DNA of 64,000 nt from Rotaria sp. Silwood1. Lineage: Eukaryota; Rotifera; Eurotatoria; Philodinida; Philodinidae. Where the stretch lies: positions 959,425-1,023,424 of the forward strand of contig CAJNOP010000058.1 in the NCBI GenBank assembly GCA_905250075.1, in the 5' to 3' direction. This document shows positions 12,401 to 23,005 of this stretch, piece by piece. A program made the translations under genes and the position numbers. Every line of letters begins with the position of its first letter. Positions within the stretch are counted from its first letter, which is position 1. Under the pieces are notes generated by a model. That model did no database searches. It was given only the letters and a program-made list of their open reading frames with translations, and was not told the DNA's origin.

Positions 12401-13522
12401 TTGGGAACCTTCCCTCGTTAGTAACAGTATCTTTATCGTAAAAGTTTTTTTTTATTAATATCTTATTTAAATTTTATGTCTTAATCTTACATAACATCAG
12501 GATTATTTGCTGTTGTTGTAAGTACATATAAATCCCAAGCAGTATCTAAGTAATGTGTAAAATATTCACTTTTATTTGGATACATTAATTTTCTAATAAT
12601 AGAAAAAGAAAATATAATTGATTTCAAAAAAACAAATATATATATATATTCTTTAAATATTTTAATTTACTTATTTTTTAAAATACCAACACCAAGTAAA
12701 GTAAATGTTAATACCGAAAATAGAAATAGAAACATCACATTACCTATATTTGGTAATGTTCGAAGAATATTTCGAATAACACGACGAATCTATTTCAAAA
12801 AAAAAAAATAAAACTATGTATACAATCAATATATCTCTTACATTTTGACCAGCTTGTAAAGCAAATGGAAAAAGAACACGAAGTGGACGTGACCATCGTA
12901 CATAATAATGACCATTGAATATCAATATATAATAAATAATCATATCAATAGTTGTTAACTAAAATTAATTATACAATATATTAGAATTTTATTTTTGAAA
13001 ATAAAAATAAAATTCTATTTACCAAAAAAACACCTGCAAATATATATGGAAAAACAGCTTCACGTAATAATTTTCGTTTATCTTGTAAACGCATTGATAA
13101 AATAAATGAAGCCAAAAGTATTGATAAAGCAATTATTTCAATAATTAAAGCTACCCATGCAGGAACTTCTTTAAAATAAGCTGGTCGTTCAATACATGGT
13201 AATAATAATAAAGCAACATCAGCAAGCCATACTATCCAATACCAAGCTGTTGAATAGATCACTGTATATAATCTAAAATGAAATCATTCAAAAATATATG
13301 TTTTTTTTTTTTTTTTCGTCAATTTATTTACCGTAATACTGGTTTATCGAGAGCAAAACGAATATAATGACCTGCATTGATAGCAAGAATTTCGGCTGCA
13401 GCATACTCAACATCCTGTATATATCTACTAAGTTGAATATGTTTGAAAACAAATAAATTATTATCATACTCACCGATGTCGATGGTATAGCTCGTTTGTT
13501 TTCTAATTTTTATATTAGACAT
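9460..13522 (-). CDS. TPCN: Two-pore cation channel (TPC family)
   Basis: I traced 17 exons on the minus strand: 13332-13522, 13023-13272, 12842-12958, 12671-12789, 12491-12592, 11576-11702, 11320-11521, 11127-11271, 10833-11062, 10682-10763, 10557-10626, 10464-10491, 10298-10397, 10157-10242, 9911-10001, 9725-9859 and 9460-9673. They sum to 2289 nt, exactly 763 codons, close to animal TPC1/2 length. There are two six-helix domains. The first pore has TTTANNPDVM (about residues 249-259), the TPC signature filter; the second has VVNQWHV (about 612). The second S4 is AILVIRVLRLVKIVGN. A basic linker (GQNIRRVIRNILRT) follows the first S4, where TPCs bind PI(3,5)P2. TPCs conduct Na+/Ca2+ across endolysosomal membranes. 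The intron 11522-11575 has a GC donor, and a 622-bp palindrome sits in the next intron upstream. The first Met gives a consistent frame, but an extra 5' exon is possible. Confidence 0.9.
11796..12417. mobile_element. 622-bp palindromic MITE with TTA target duplication
   Basis: The two halves are near-perfect inverted copies: CGAGGGAAGGTCCCCAA opens it and TTGGGAACCTTCCCTCG closes it, with the centre near 12105-12125. TTA lies directly outside both ends (11793-11795 and 12418-12420), fitting a 3-bp duplication. It sits in the TPC intron between exons 12491-12592 and 11576-11702, making that intron 788 bp among 45-90 bp neighbours. No reading frame for a transposase is present, so it is non-autonomous. 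A TTA/TAA duplication is typical of PIF/Harbinger elements; that assignment is inference. Confidence 0.85.
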
Positions 13523-14193
13523 AAAATGTAAATTAGTAAATAATAAATTCAACTTTTTTTTACGAAATATTTTTTTTTTGTAGAAATTTTCAAAAAAAAA
13601 ACCAAAATTCTAGTTTTTCAATACTTAGACTGCTTAAATATAAATTTGTTTAGTTTATTTGAAACGGTAGAATAAAATTCATCATCTTTCGGAAAATTGA
13701 TATATATATATATTAGCTAGAAAATGCCGTACAAAATTTGAAAACTTTCTCATTTTGTAGAAAATTATTTGCTCTATCATTCTATGTAATCTAAATAAAA
13801 TCATACTAATCCATTCAAGGTTTTGTCAAGCAAATCGTTTTGGTTTTAACAAATCCTCATTTTTATGTTGTCATCAAAAAAAAAAAACAATTAGATTTTT
13901 AATAAAATATTATTATAAATACAAACCTGTTGTTGTCATTTGTTCGTTATCATGCGACTAACAAATGAATAGAGAAAAAAATACGAACGACAAAAATCTA
14001 AAGTCAACTTTTTTTGCTACTCTTACCAAGCTGCTATCATATTTCACACATACAGACACACACACATATTAATCTTTTTTTTACTAAAAGATAACAAAAT
14101 GCATACACATATGACGCTCAATTTCCTTTCTTTATTTTTTTTTTTGTTCTGATATATATTTTTCTTTTCTATTTTTTTCTTTACAATTTGAAA
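13523..14193. other. Spacer between two minus-strand genes
   Basis: AT-rich with many A/T runs. It must hold the 3' end of the enolase-like transcript and the promoter of the channel gene. No specific sites could be assigned. Confidence 0.4.
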
Positions 14194-17100
14194 TTAAGAT
14201 CGTTTTTTCTTGTCTTTAGTTTTGGCATTTGTAGGAGTTACTGAAATAATTCTTTCTTGTTCTGTTAAATCAATTGGTGATCGTATATGAATAAATTCAT
14301 GTTGATTAGGTCGTGCAAATTGTTCATTATCATTTATTTCAATTTCATCACGAATTATTGAAAGACGTTGAAGTATAGCAGATGTTCGTTGACCACCTAA
14401 TGAAAGAAGACCCGGAAGTTTTATAAAACGACAACCAAAACCAACAGCCTTAAAATAAAAATAAATAAAATTTGAAAATACTCTTTTTGTTTTTGTATTT
14501 TCATACAAGATCTGCTAAATGAACTTGTGCTACTTCTTGATGATCTCGTTCAAATAATCCCAAAGCATAACTATTAAGTTCTATTAACAAAAAAAAAGAA
14601 AGAAATCTTCTTTTTTTTGTTTTTTAATTACAAGAAAATAAATTTAATATTTACCATGTAATGTATTCATTCGTTGTATCAATTCAGTTATTGTTGGAGC
14701 ACTATCTAACGATAATAAATGACAATTAATTGTATTATTATCATCATTATTATCATTTTGATAACGACGTATATCAGTTGATGTTATATAGCATTTATTT
14801 GATATTCGATCACATAAACGAGATAATGATGATTTGTCCTAAAAAATATATATATATATATATTTCCTCATAATATAATTATTGAACAAGAATAAAAAAA
14901 ATAATTACAGCATATCGAAATGGATCAATTAACATAATACACCGAGAATAAGTATCAATTAAATCAACATAAACATCAACTAATTCATCAGGTGATTTTA
15001 CAACACCTGTTGTTACTTCATATCTACCACGTGTCTACAATAATAATAATATTTTAAAAGTTAAAAGATAGAAAAAAAAAAAATTTTTTTTTTTTTTTAC
15101 ATAATCAAATGTTTCATATGGTCCCATTTGTATAGCATAATCAAACCAATGTTCATCAGTACCACATACACTATTAATAGCATTTTGAATTAAATCAAAT
15201 CCTTGTTCAGGTTTATCCATTGGAAAAACAAGACATCCATCATCAGTAGAATAAGTTGATTGAAGCTAAGAATATAAAGTAAAACATTAAAACATTATGT
15301 TTTTTTGTTTTAACTTACGGTTGCTCCTTTTGCATTTGTTAATGAATCACGTAAAAATTGTAGAATATTATGCACTTTATGTATCCACTATAAGATTCAA
15401 ATAAAAAAGCTGTTAGCGCAATCCCTTGCGGGATTAAAAATGTGAAACACGATGGATCTATTGTTATTAGTTAAATGGAAATCGTCTTGTTCCATTTCTT
15501 TGCGATGCATTTGTAAGCTAACCCTTTATCTAATGCTTTAGAACTGCAGTTTCTCTGTCACGGTCTGTGACGGTTCATTAGTTAATTAGATACTAATTAA
15601 TTAATTAATTAAGATGTCTGTCACGGTCTGTGATGAGTCCCAGGCCTGTCTGTCAGGGACTGTGATGGCCCCCGAAGCCTGTCTGTCACGATCTGTGACG
15701 GGTCCCGGCCCTGTCTGTCACGTTCCGTGATGGCCCCCAAAGCCTGTCTGTCACGGTCTGTGACGGTTAATTAGTTAATTCAGTGGCGTAGCCAGGAATT
15801 TTTGAGTCATGGGCAATTCATTAGCCAAACTATTTTGAGTTACGGGCAGCTAAGTGCAACCGTTATGATTTCAAAAATATCTATGGGCAATAACTGTTCA
15901 AGCACTGCATAGCTCAATAAATCCATGGGCAATAACTTTCGGAGCTATGCGCAATTGCCCAATGGCCCTACCCCTGGCTACGCCACTGAATTAATTAATT
16001 AAGATGTCTGTCACGGTCTGTGGGGGGTCCAAATTTATACCCCTAAACACTTCAACATTCCTTTCAGATCGTGTTTCACAAAACAAAAAAAGAGAAAACA
16101 TTAAAATCATCTACCTCTTCATTATGTATTATATGAGGTGTTGGTATAAGCATAAAATATTTAATTAATGATTGTTTACCCGGATATATTGGTCCACTTT
16201 GAAGAATAGGTATAATTGGTAATGGCATAGAAAGATTTGTAATAGATGAAAGTTGAATAAGACGAAATAAATTTGATTGTTTTATTTCAGTAGTTATTAA
16301 ACAACAAGTTAATGATATACTTGTAATTAATAATTGACCAGCAAATGATGATGGTTCAGGTTCATCAGGAATAATTTCAATCGGTTGAAGATCTTTACCG
16401 GCTCTTAAAAAAAAATTAAAAAAAAAAGATTTCGAATCAAAATTCTATATAACGAACCCTTTTTTACTTGGTGTTGGAGCTACACCTGCTTTAGCTGCAC
16501 CAGCACCTGTAGGTGGACGTGCATTTGTTGATATTTTAACTTGTGCAACATCAGAAGTTGGTTCACCGTTAGAATTTTCTGATTCAATTGCTGCTAATTT
16601 TGCCATTTTATCTGCATGTTTTGAACGAAAGTCTCTAGAAGAGAAAGAAAAAAAAAATTTAAGAAAAAATCAAAATATTAGAAACAAAAGCAATACACAA
16701 GAAGATTATCAATTGTTATTTGATCGAATAAATCTATACGGTTAAGAATTGTTTCTAATGATGATGAATTGACTGAAAAAAAAAACAGATACAAAAGTTT
16801 TTTTTTTTTTTTTCAGAAATTCATAAATTTTAATATATTCTAATTACCCAAGGCTTCTAATTGTTTGATTGTTAGATTATTCAATTTACCTGATAATAAA
16901 TTTACTGTAATTCCATTATATCGCTATAGTAAAAAAACGAATTTTTTTTTTGTTTTTGTTAACACTAAAACATTAAATATTTATATTTGATTTTTACTTC
17001 AGTTCTATTTCTAAGTGCAATTGTAAGATCGATATGTATGGCTGGTTCATCAGCAGGACCTATTAATCGTTTTAAAGTTAAATTAATAATTTGTGGTTGT

Positions 17101-17325
17101 TTGCTTTGACCCAAAAAATGATTGGCCTATAAGATAATATTTTTACAATAATAAATCAGCAAAAGAAAATTTTCTTTTTTTTTTTTTTTTTTGGTAACTT
17201 ACAATATAACCATTAAGATCATCTGGTTTTTCATAAACAAGATGATTGAGAACATCTTCAAGTTCTGATATAATAGAAGATGATTCAAGAAAAGATCGAG
17301 CTTTTGTACGTGGATCGTCATACAT
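14194..17325 (-). CDS. ENO4: Enolase-4-like protein (ENO4), probably catalytically degenerate
   Basis: Twelve exons: 17203-17325, 16998-17126, 16848-16923, 16697-16772, 16458-16634, 16115-16403, 15319-15387, 15101-15265, 14909-15034, 14655-14838, 14507-14580 and 14194-14448. They sum to 1743 nt (580 residues) with all phases consistent. The N-terminus (LNHLVYEKPDDLNGYI) fits the ENO4 lead domain, and a Pro/Ala-rich insert (ARPPTGAGAAKAG) follows. The C-terminal barrel aligns with enolase at KSPDELVDVYVDLIDTY, IDPFRY, HLADLAVGFGCRFIKLPG and a final LQRLSIIRDEIE. Several enolase catalytic positions look replaced: Glu of IEDPF is Ile, the first Asp of GDDL is Thr, the catalytic Lys region reads LLSLDSAP, and the SHRSG loop is ERDHQ. 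ENO4 in mammals supports sperm flagellar structure; the role here is unknown. The intron 15388-16114 holds a nested transposon. Confidence 0.85.
15550..15775. repeat. Minisatellite, GTCTGTCACGGTCTGTGA units
   Basis: Five or so imperfect units of about 30-36 bp contain CTGTCTGTCACGGTCTGTGA followed by GGCCCCC or GGTCCC. The unit itself is partly palindromic (GTCACGG..TCTGTGAC). Another unit lies right of the nested MITE at about 16004-16025, so the MITE split the array. Confidence 0.75.
15781..15988. mobile_element. Nested 208-bp MITE, CAGTGGCGTAGCCAGG ends
   Basis: It opens CAGTGGCGTAGCCAGG and closes CCTGGCTACGCCACTG. TTAA occurs at 15775-15778 and 15991-15994, so with two extra T/A bases on each side it fits a TTAA-target (piggyBac-like) insertion. 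The site is itself TTAATTAA-rich, so the duplication is not proof; hAT-like ends are the alternative. Confidence 0.7.
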
Positions 17326-18062
17326 CGTTTTTTTTGTTTATTTTTTGAGATATATAATTTGAAAATTCTTTTCATTTACTTCAAACATTACCTAACAACG
17401 AACTTCAAAAATGAGAACTATTGATGTATAGAGGACGCTAAATAACTGTAACAACGTTTTGTTTTTTATAACATTGATGATAATCATTAATATCGAAGTT
17501 TTAATATTATAATTTTTTTCTAAAAATAAACTTCATACGAACAACAATTCATTTAGTTAATAACAATTTATATATAGTTCTACATGTTGGAATACAATCC
17601 TACTATAGAACTTTTTTTAATGTTAATCATATTATGAAGTGATTGAATCATATCCTTTTTGTAAATACCTCCTCCTCTACCCTTTATGTTTATGAAAATT
17701 GCGCACGAATCGCCCCTCTGTCAATGTTGAATTACGTCTTGGATAAAAAAAAATCATTTAATATTTCGTTGAGTTGTGAAATTTTTTTTTATTGACGGAC
17801 TCTATTACATGGGACAAAAAACTCTAGTAAATATGCTTATCTACGCATTTTGTAAAGTATGCAATGCTTTTATGTTCTGTTTCATTTCGTTTTTTTTCAT
17901 AAGAAATTATAATAAAAAACATTAACAATTTCGTCCTGTGCCGAAAAATATATCTATAACAACCAATGAATGAATTTTTAATGTCGCAAAAGTAGAAAAA
18001 TATAAAACAGTATGTGTATGATCAGTTTCACTATATAAATATTCAACGAAAATCAAACATCT
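17326..18062. promoter_or_regulatory. Divergent intergenic region
   Basis: The enolase-like gene starts leftwards at 17325 and the two-domain gene rightwards at 18063, so this 737-bp stretch must hold both promoters. A TATAAA-type match (TATAAAAC, about 18001) and TATATAAATA (about 18033) lie just upstream of the rightward gene. No factor site is recognised. Confidence 0.4.
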
Positions 18063-19530
18063 ATGTCTCTAAAACAATGGCGTATACATGATGACATTCA
18101 TATCGATACATATTCATCAATAGACTTAAATTTTGATAAATTTATAAATTCTGAAATAATTCCAACATTATATAATGATAATATATTAATATGGTTAGAT
18201 AGATGTATTCATAATTATGATCAAGATGATCGATATTCATTCTATCAACTTCATTGTGTTATCAAGTCAATTTTTATTTTTACAAATGAAGAAGAATGTT
18301 TGAAGTTTATTAAAAAATTTGAAACAAATAAAAATAAATTATTTTTAATTGTATCTGGTTCAGTAGGTCAAAATTTTGTTCCAAATATTAATCATTTATC
18401 ACAAATTAATTCAATTTATGTTTTTTGTGGAAGAAAAAACAGACATGAAGATTGGGTGAAAAATTATAAAAAAATTAAAGGTGTTTTTGATGATATTAAA
18501 GATCTCTGTATTAATCTTGAAAATAATACAAGAAAATTTGAACTCAATACAGTAGAAATCGAAAATTTGATAAAATTATTACCAAAAAAATCTTCATTAC
18601 CTTATAAATTTGATGAAATTATACGTTTTTCAAATTCTTATTGTGATATTTATCAACCACAAGATGATATTCAAATATCAACTACATCAATTGAGATTCC
18701 ATTTAGTAATGAAGAAAATTGTTCGTCGGAAAATGAAATAGAAGTCAATAATAATGTAACATCTAGTCAAACAGTTACTCCATTTATTCAATATAAACAA
18801 CAGATGGAATTTTCCGATACTGGTAAAAATAAAAAAAAGATTTTCTAAAAAGAAAAAGTACAACACGGGATAAGATCGTAAATCTCATTGCTAATAGAAT
18901 AGAAAGTACTTCATGAAAGAAATAAAATAAACTAGACGAAAATATACCAAATTACATATTCTATCTTTCTAATCTATTGATTGTGAGATCTACAGTAGTG
19001 TTCTTAATCTTTTTTTCTTTTTAATTTCCTATGTTTTTTAAGGTATTTGGCCAAGTTTATCTGTTATCGATAGTGAACAAAATGGAATTTTCAATCATCT
19101 TCATTCAGTTGTAGGAACAGTCAAATATTCTCAGACAATAGAAAATTGTTTACAATATGTTTGTGATAATCGTGAAGATCCACATTTAATTGTTATTTGT
19201 GATCTAACAAAAATTGAATATCTACCTATATTAATTCGTTCTCATGTACGAAACATATATATCTATTGTCCAAATAAATCTCTAAATGAATATTGTATAT
19301 GGAGTGAAAGATATCCAAATATTGTTTCAATACTACAACATATGGATACTCTTACTCGTTTGATTCTTTGGGATTTATCTGCTTGTATTGTAAATATTGG
19401 AAATTATTATGATAATGAAAATCAAAAAAATTTGGCTCAAACTCGATATCGTTATGCATATCGTCTTCATATTATTATTCATGAAGATTTAAATAATCGA
19501 CTACAGATGTTTGAAAGAGTTGATCAATAA
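18063..19530 (+). CDS. Protein with two copies of the ART-TPR N-terminal domain, no ART
   Basis: Two exons, 18063-18822 and 19043-19530, give 415 residues. The donor is ACTG|GTAAAA, the acceptor TTTTTTAAG, and the Gly codon is split. Residues about 35-150 (ILIWLDR, LFLIVSGSVGQ, SIYVFCGRK, KIKGVFDDI) match the first exon of the ART-TPR gene at 53730-54050 (LIWLDSD, IILIVSERLG, SIYVYGVNK, IKGVITDI). A second, more diverged copy follows the splice (SLSVIDSEQ, LIVICDLTK, NIYIYCPNK, RYPNIVSI). The pattern of short hydrophobic strands is of an alpha/beta receiver- or TIR-like fold, which is inference. No ADP-ribosyltransferase motif or TPR is present in the remaining sequence. A Ser/Asn/Glu-rich linker joins the copies. 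It could be a partner or regulator of ART-TPR proteins; the function is unknown. Confidence 0.75.
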
Positions 19531-20221
19531 AATTTGATATTTACAGGTTGAAAAAGAAGGCTAATATATTTGTATTTTTGTTTAATTATTGTTATTATTT
19601 CTGTTTGACCAATCTTGATCGTGAAGTTTCGTTCAAAGTTAATATTAACTTGTTGTATATATTTTTCTTTTTAGATTATTCTTATACGTACAAACCAACA
19701 AACAAAAAAATTAATCAAAGCACGTGTATATTCACATTAAACAAGGTAAACATCTTTTTAAACATAGAGAACATTGACAGAAAAATTAAACTTTTTTTCT
19801 TCAAAATTAGTTTAAAGAATTTTCAACAACAAAATCTAAATTAGACATCTCAACATGAATATTTTTTGTTTTTATCTTTTTGCCTTGTAATTGTGACTAT
19901 TCTGTTTTATTTTTGCATCTGAATAGTATCTTGGTTTGCCCCGTTGTATCATCATAAAAAATATTGTATTCACCCTTGCTTATCGCTCTGAATTACCTTA
20001 TCCGTCGAGTTGAAATCAAATATAACATACTATCTTTAGACTCTGTGGTATTCTGTACTATCCATGTTCGCCTATATCGTTATTATGTATCGTAATATGT
20101 TCTCACAACCGGAACTAAAGATTTTAGATATTAAATAAAGAAACGAGTATCAAAGAATTATTTTAGATGTGATACAAAGAAAATCTTCTAGACAGGCACT
20201 ATTACTAAACTATATTTACCA

Positions 20222-20825
20222 GAACTAGCGAGAACCCGCGCATATTGCACGGCTGTTTTCTCCTTTAATGTATGACCTCAGACATTTAACTTTTCATCCG
20301 GTAAAATACATACAGACACTCGATATTATGTATATAGATAGGTTGCCCTACGACCTCATACTCTCATATCGCACATATTTTTATAGTCCATGCAGCCTTC
20401 GGCCTTATAGCCTTATATTCCTTGTAGACTCATCTCCCTATTGCCTTACTCCCTTCAAGGCCTATGCTTATCACAATATAAAAGCCCTCGGGGACCTATG
20501 AGTACCCCCATAGGATAGCTCTTGAGGATTTATGGGTACTCCCATAGGATAGCCCTTGAGGACCTAGGGGTACCCCCATAGGACAGTCCTTGAGGACCTA
20601 TGGGTACCGCCCTAGGATAGCCCTTGAGGACCTACGGGTACCTCCACATAATAGCCCTTGGGGATCTATGGGTACCCCCATAGGATAGCCCTTGAGGACC
20701 TATAAGTCCCCATAAATAGTCCCTGGAGATCTCCCCTTATAGCCTTATGTGACCTTTGACCCTGCACAGACAGACAGACAGACACACACTGAGCATTATA
20801 TATATATAGATTATGGCGAAGACAA
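20222..20825. mobile_element. Interspersed repeat, likely retroelement 3' end or non-autonomous element
   Basis: It begins near CTAGCGAGAACCCGCGCAT and ends in GACAGACAGACAGACACACA then a TATATATATA run, a simple-repeat tail like that of many non-LTR or Penelope-like elements. It is much richer in G+C than its flanks and contains a 34-bp minisatellite. No reverse transcriptase frame is visible, so the class is uncertain. Confidence 0.5.
20482..20720. repeat. 34-bp tandem repeat, about 6-7 copies
   Basis: Units run CTTGAGGACCTATGGG, TACCCCCATAGGATAGCC. Successive CTTGAGGA phrases are 34 bp apart. Each unit holds an internal palindrome around GGGTACC, so each could fold. Confidence 0.85.
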
Positions 20826-21235
20826 AAAAAAACTTCATCTCTAGTTCTGTCCCATGTAGCCATTTTGGTGATATATAAATTGTAAACCGTTCCTACCTTG
20901 GCATCTTTTATTTTTTTTTTGTTACAATAATATTGATGATTGAAGAAAAATTAATTTATAACTATTTTCTTTAGTGTTTTATTTGTTGAGAAATCAATCA
21001 ATGTGGACAAAGTTTTAACACATATTTTGAAAGATGATATTTATTTATAGACAAAAAAAAAAGAAAATCTTGATCAAGATCTCATTGTTCGAATTTTTTA
21101 AAAATATTTTGTTATCATTTGAAATTATAATTAAACTACACAATTTTAAACTTTTCCACGATGTGTGATCTCCTTTTGCTGTGCATTAAAAACTGATAAA
21201 AAAAAACAATTTTAAATCATTATTTCAGGTAAAAG

Positions 21236-22520
21236 ATGACCGATCATAAAATTAAAGATGGACTCTCAATTAATTTGTGTCGATGTCGACTTCATAATTA
21301 TGGTTGTACTGATTTAGTACGTTTCATTAAATTATTCTATTTTCTTTAATACATATTTATTTTTAGTTTCCATCAAATCAATTATCTAAGCATTATTTAA
21401 GTGACACACATATTAAAAGTATTATTAAATTTATTTGCGTACAACAAAATAATCATGAATATGCACTAATTGATCTTGTAATCGATCCAATAGGAACTGG
21501 CCAACTTTTATCGTCAAGAAATAATCAATCAAATAATTATTCACAATTGGTTGAACGACTAAATTTTGCTGTAAACGAGTTTCTTCAATCGTCAAATACA
21601 ACAGATATTGCTTCAAATACTTTACGAAATATAAATCAAAGTAAGATTTAAAAATTTTTTTTTTCTTCTAACTGTTTACTTGTCTAGTATCTAATACGAT
21701 TCAATATCAAGCAAGAAATTTAATCATTAATATGGATAGAAACTCAAATTATACTTCTAACTTACAAACACATCAAGATTTATGTCAATCAAATGAAATG
21801 GTAATGAATCAAATTTTTAATTTAATTGATTCATCATCAGATAGCAATGAATTAAATCATCATACAGAACAAACTGAACAACATCAAAATTCATCACATA
21901 TCAATGAACATAATGTAAATATTTATGAAATAAATCTAGCCTATGAAAACATAATGTATTAATTTTAGACTTTACAATTTCATATAAATTCATGTCAAAT
22001 TCTTCAAACTCAATTAGAAAATACATCTGTTTCAACAGATGGTACACTCATTTGGTATGTTGTTGAAATATTACAAAAAATTGACGATGCTATTAGTGGA
22101 AAGCAACCATTTATTGATTCAGATCAATTTCAAACATCAATGAATGGTCAACGATTATGGGCTCGTATTTATCTCAATGGAAAATCTGATCGAAAATTTA
22201 TATCATTTCATATACATCTGAATTTTCCAGTGTATAATACTTTTAGTGGTTATATTGAATTTATTTTGGTTGATCAAAGCACTAATATTCCATTAGAACA
22301 CATTATAAAACGGTGCCCTGTAGAAATGAATAATGTGAATGATTGTATTGGATTCGATGATTTTATTGATAAAAATCTACTTCATAAAAAGTCAAATCCA
22401 TATATACTTAATCATTCAGTTTATTTCATTGTCCGTATTGAACAAACTGATCAACAAAAATTTATTCATCTTCCATTAAATGTTCAAGATGCTTTAGCTC
22501 GAAGTTCTTTAGCACATTAA
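21236..22520 (+). CDS. TRAF-like protein with C-terminal MATH domain
   Basis: Four exons: 21236-21316, 21367-21640, 21688-21914 and 21969-22520, in total 377 residues; all junctions are GT-AG and in phase. An acceptor (TTATTTCAG) just before the ATG suggests a 5'-UTR intron. The short N-terminal part (LCRCRLHNYGCTDL, then HYLSDTHIK) resembles a TRAF-type zinc finger. Poly-polar linkers and a short helical segment (TLQFHINSCQILQTQLE) follow. The C-terminal part from about residue 235 (TSMNGQRLWARIYLNG, FISFHIHLNF, FILVDQS, DCIGFDDFI, YFIVRIE) is a TRAF/MATH beta-sandwich, which binds receptor tails. There is no RING finger, so it is not an obvious ubiquitin ligase. It is the only intact copy in a four-unit tandem array with the minus-strand 7TM receptors. 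Confidence 0.8.
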
Positions 22521-22646
22521 AATTATTCATGAATTTTATTAAGTTTATATATGTTTTTTTTATTAATATCTTACTATTTTATTCATATCTAATGTGAATC
22601 AAATATTTTTATTCTTCATAATTGTCTAATATTGTGTATAAACGAA

Positions 22647-22819
22647 TCGAGATTAGAGGTAATACTCTTACTTTTAAGAATCAACAAATATAGTTACGAA
22701 ATTAGATTGAAATCATCCTTTAAAAAATGTTTTATTGTAATTACTAATCTATAAGATAAATACATCGTAGTATTTCATTTCATAAAAAAAAAAAGTAAAA
22801 ATGTAACCTCTAATCTCGA
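22647..22819. repeat. Inverted repeat between TRAF and receptor genes
   Basis: TCGAGATTAGAGGTA is matched in inverse by TAACCTCTAATCTCGA about 145 bp later. A related left arm lies at about 37336 (ATCGAGATTAGAG) and a worn version at about 43300, so it was carried in the tandem duplication. It lies between converging genes and may be a MITE or part of the 3' ends. The rest of 22521-23005 holds nothing else I can name. Confidence 0.6.
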
Positions 22820-23005
22820 TATAAAATGACAATATTCAATTATTACAATTTTTATTTATATTCACGCTTTCTTTTTTACTAATTAATGTATTCTCTCATA
22901 TTAAATATAAATACTAACACAACATTTAATATAAAATATATTATGTAATATATACATCTAGTGAAAAGAAATATTCCTTATGATAATTATTTGTTATTTG
23001 TAATA

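Larger units (their letters stand above)
15405..16085. mobile_element. Non-autonomous DNA element with 13-bp terminal repeats and internal minisatellite
   Basis: TGTGAAACACGAT (15441-15453) is matched perfectly in inverse at 16068-16080. Conserved sequence with the related copy at 24640 begins further out, at AAAGCTGTTAG. The interior has a minisatellite and a nested MITE. It lies in an intron of the enolase-like gene. It has no coding capacity. Confidence 0.75.

Noticed and set aside
13332..13522. A GTGAGT donor and TTAG acceptor within the first two-pore channel exon
   Set aside because: Splicing there would break the frame into the next exon; reading through gives an exact 763-codon gene.
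20482..20720. CRISPR-like array
   Set aside because: Repeats of 34 bp are directly adjacent with no spacers, and the DNA is eukaryotic.
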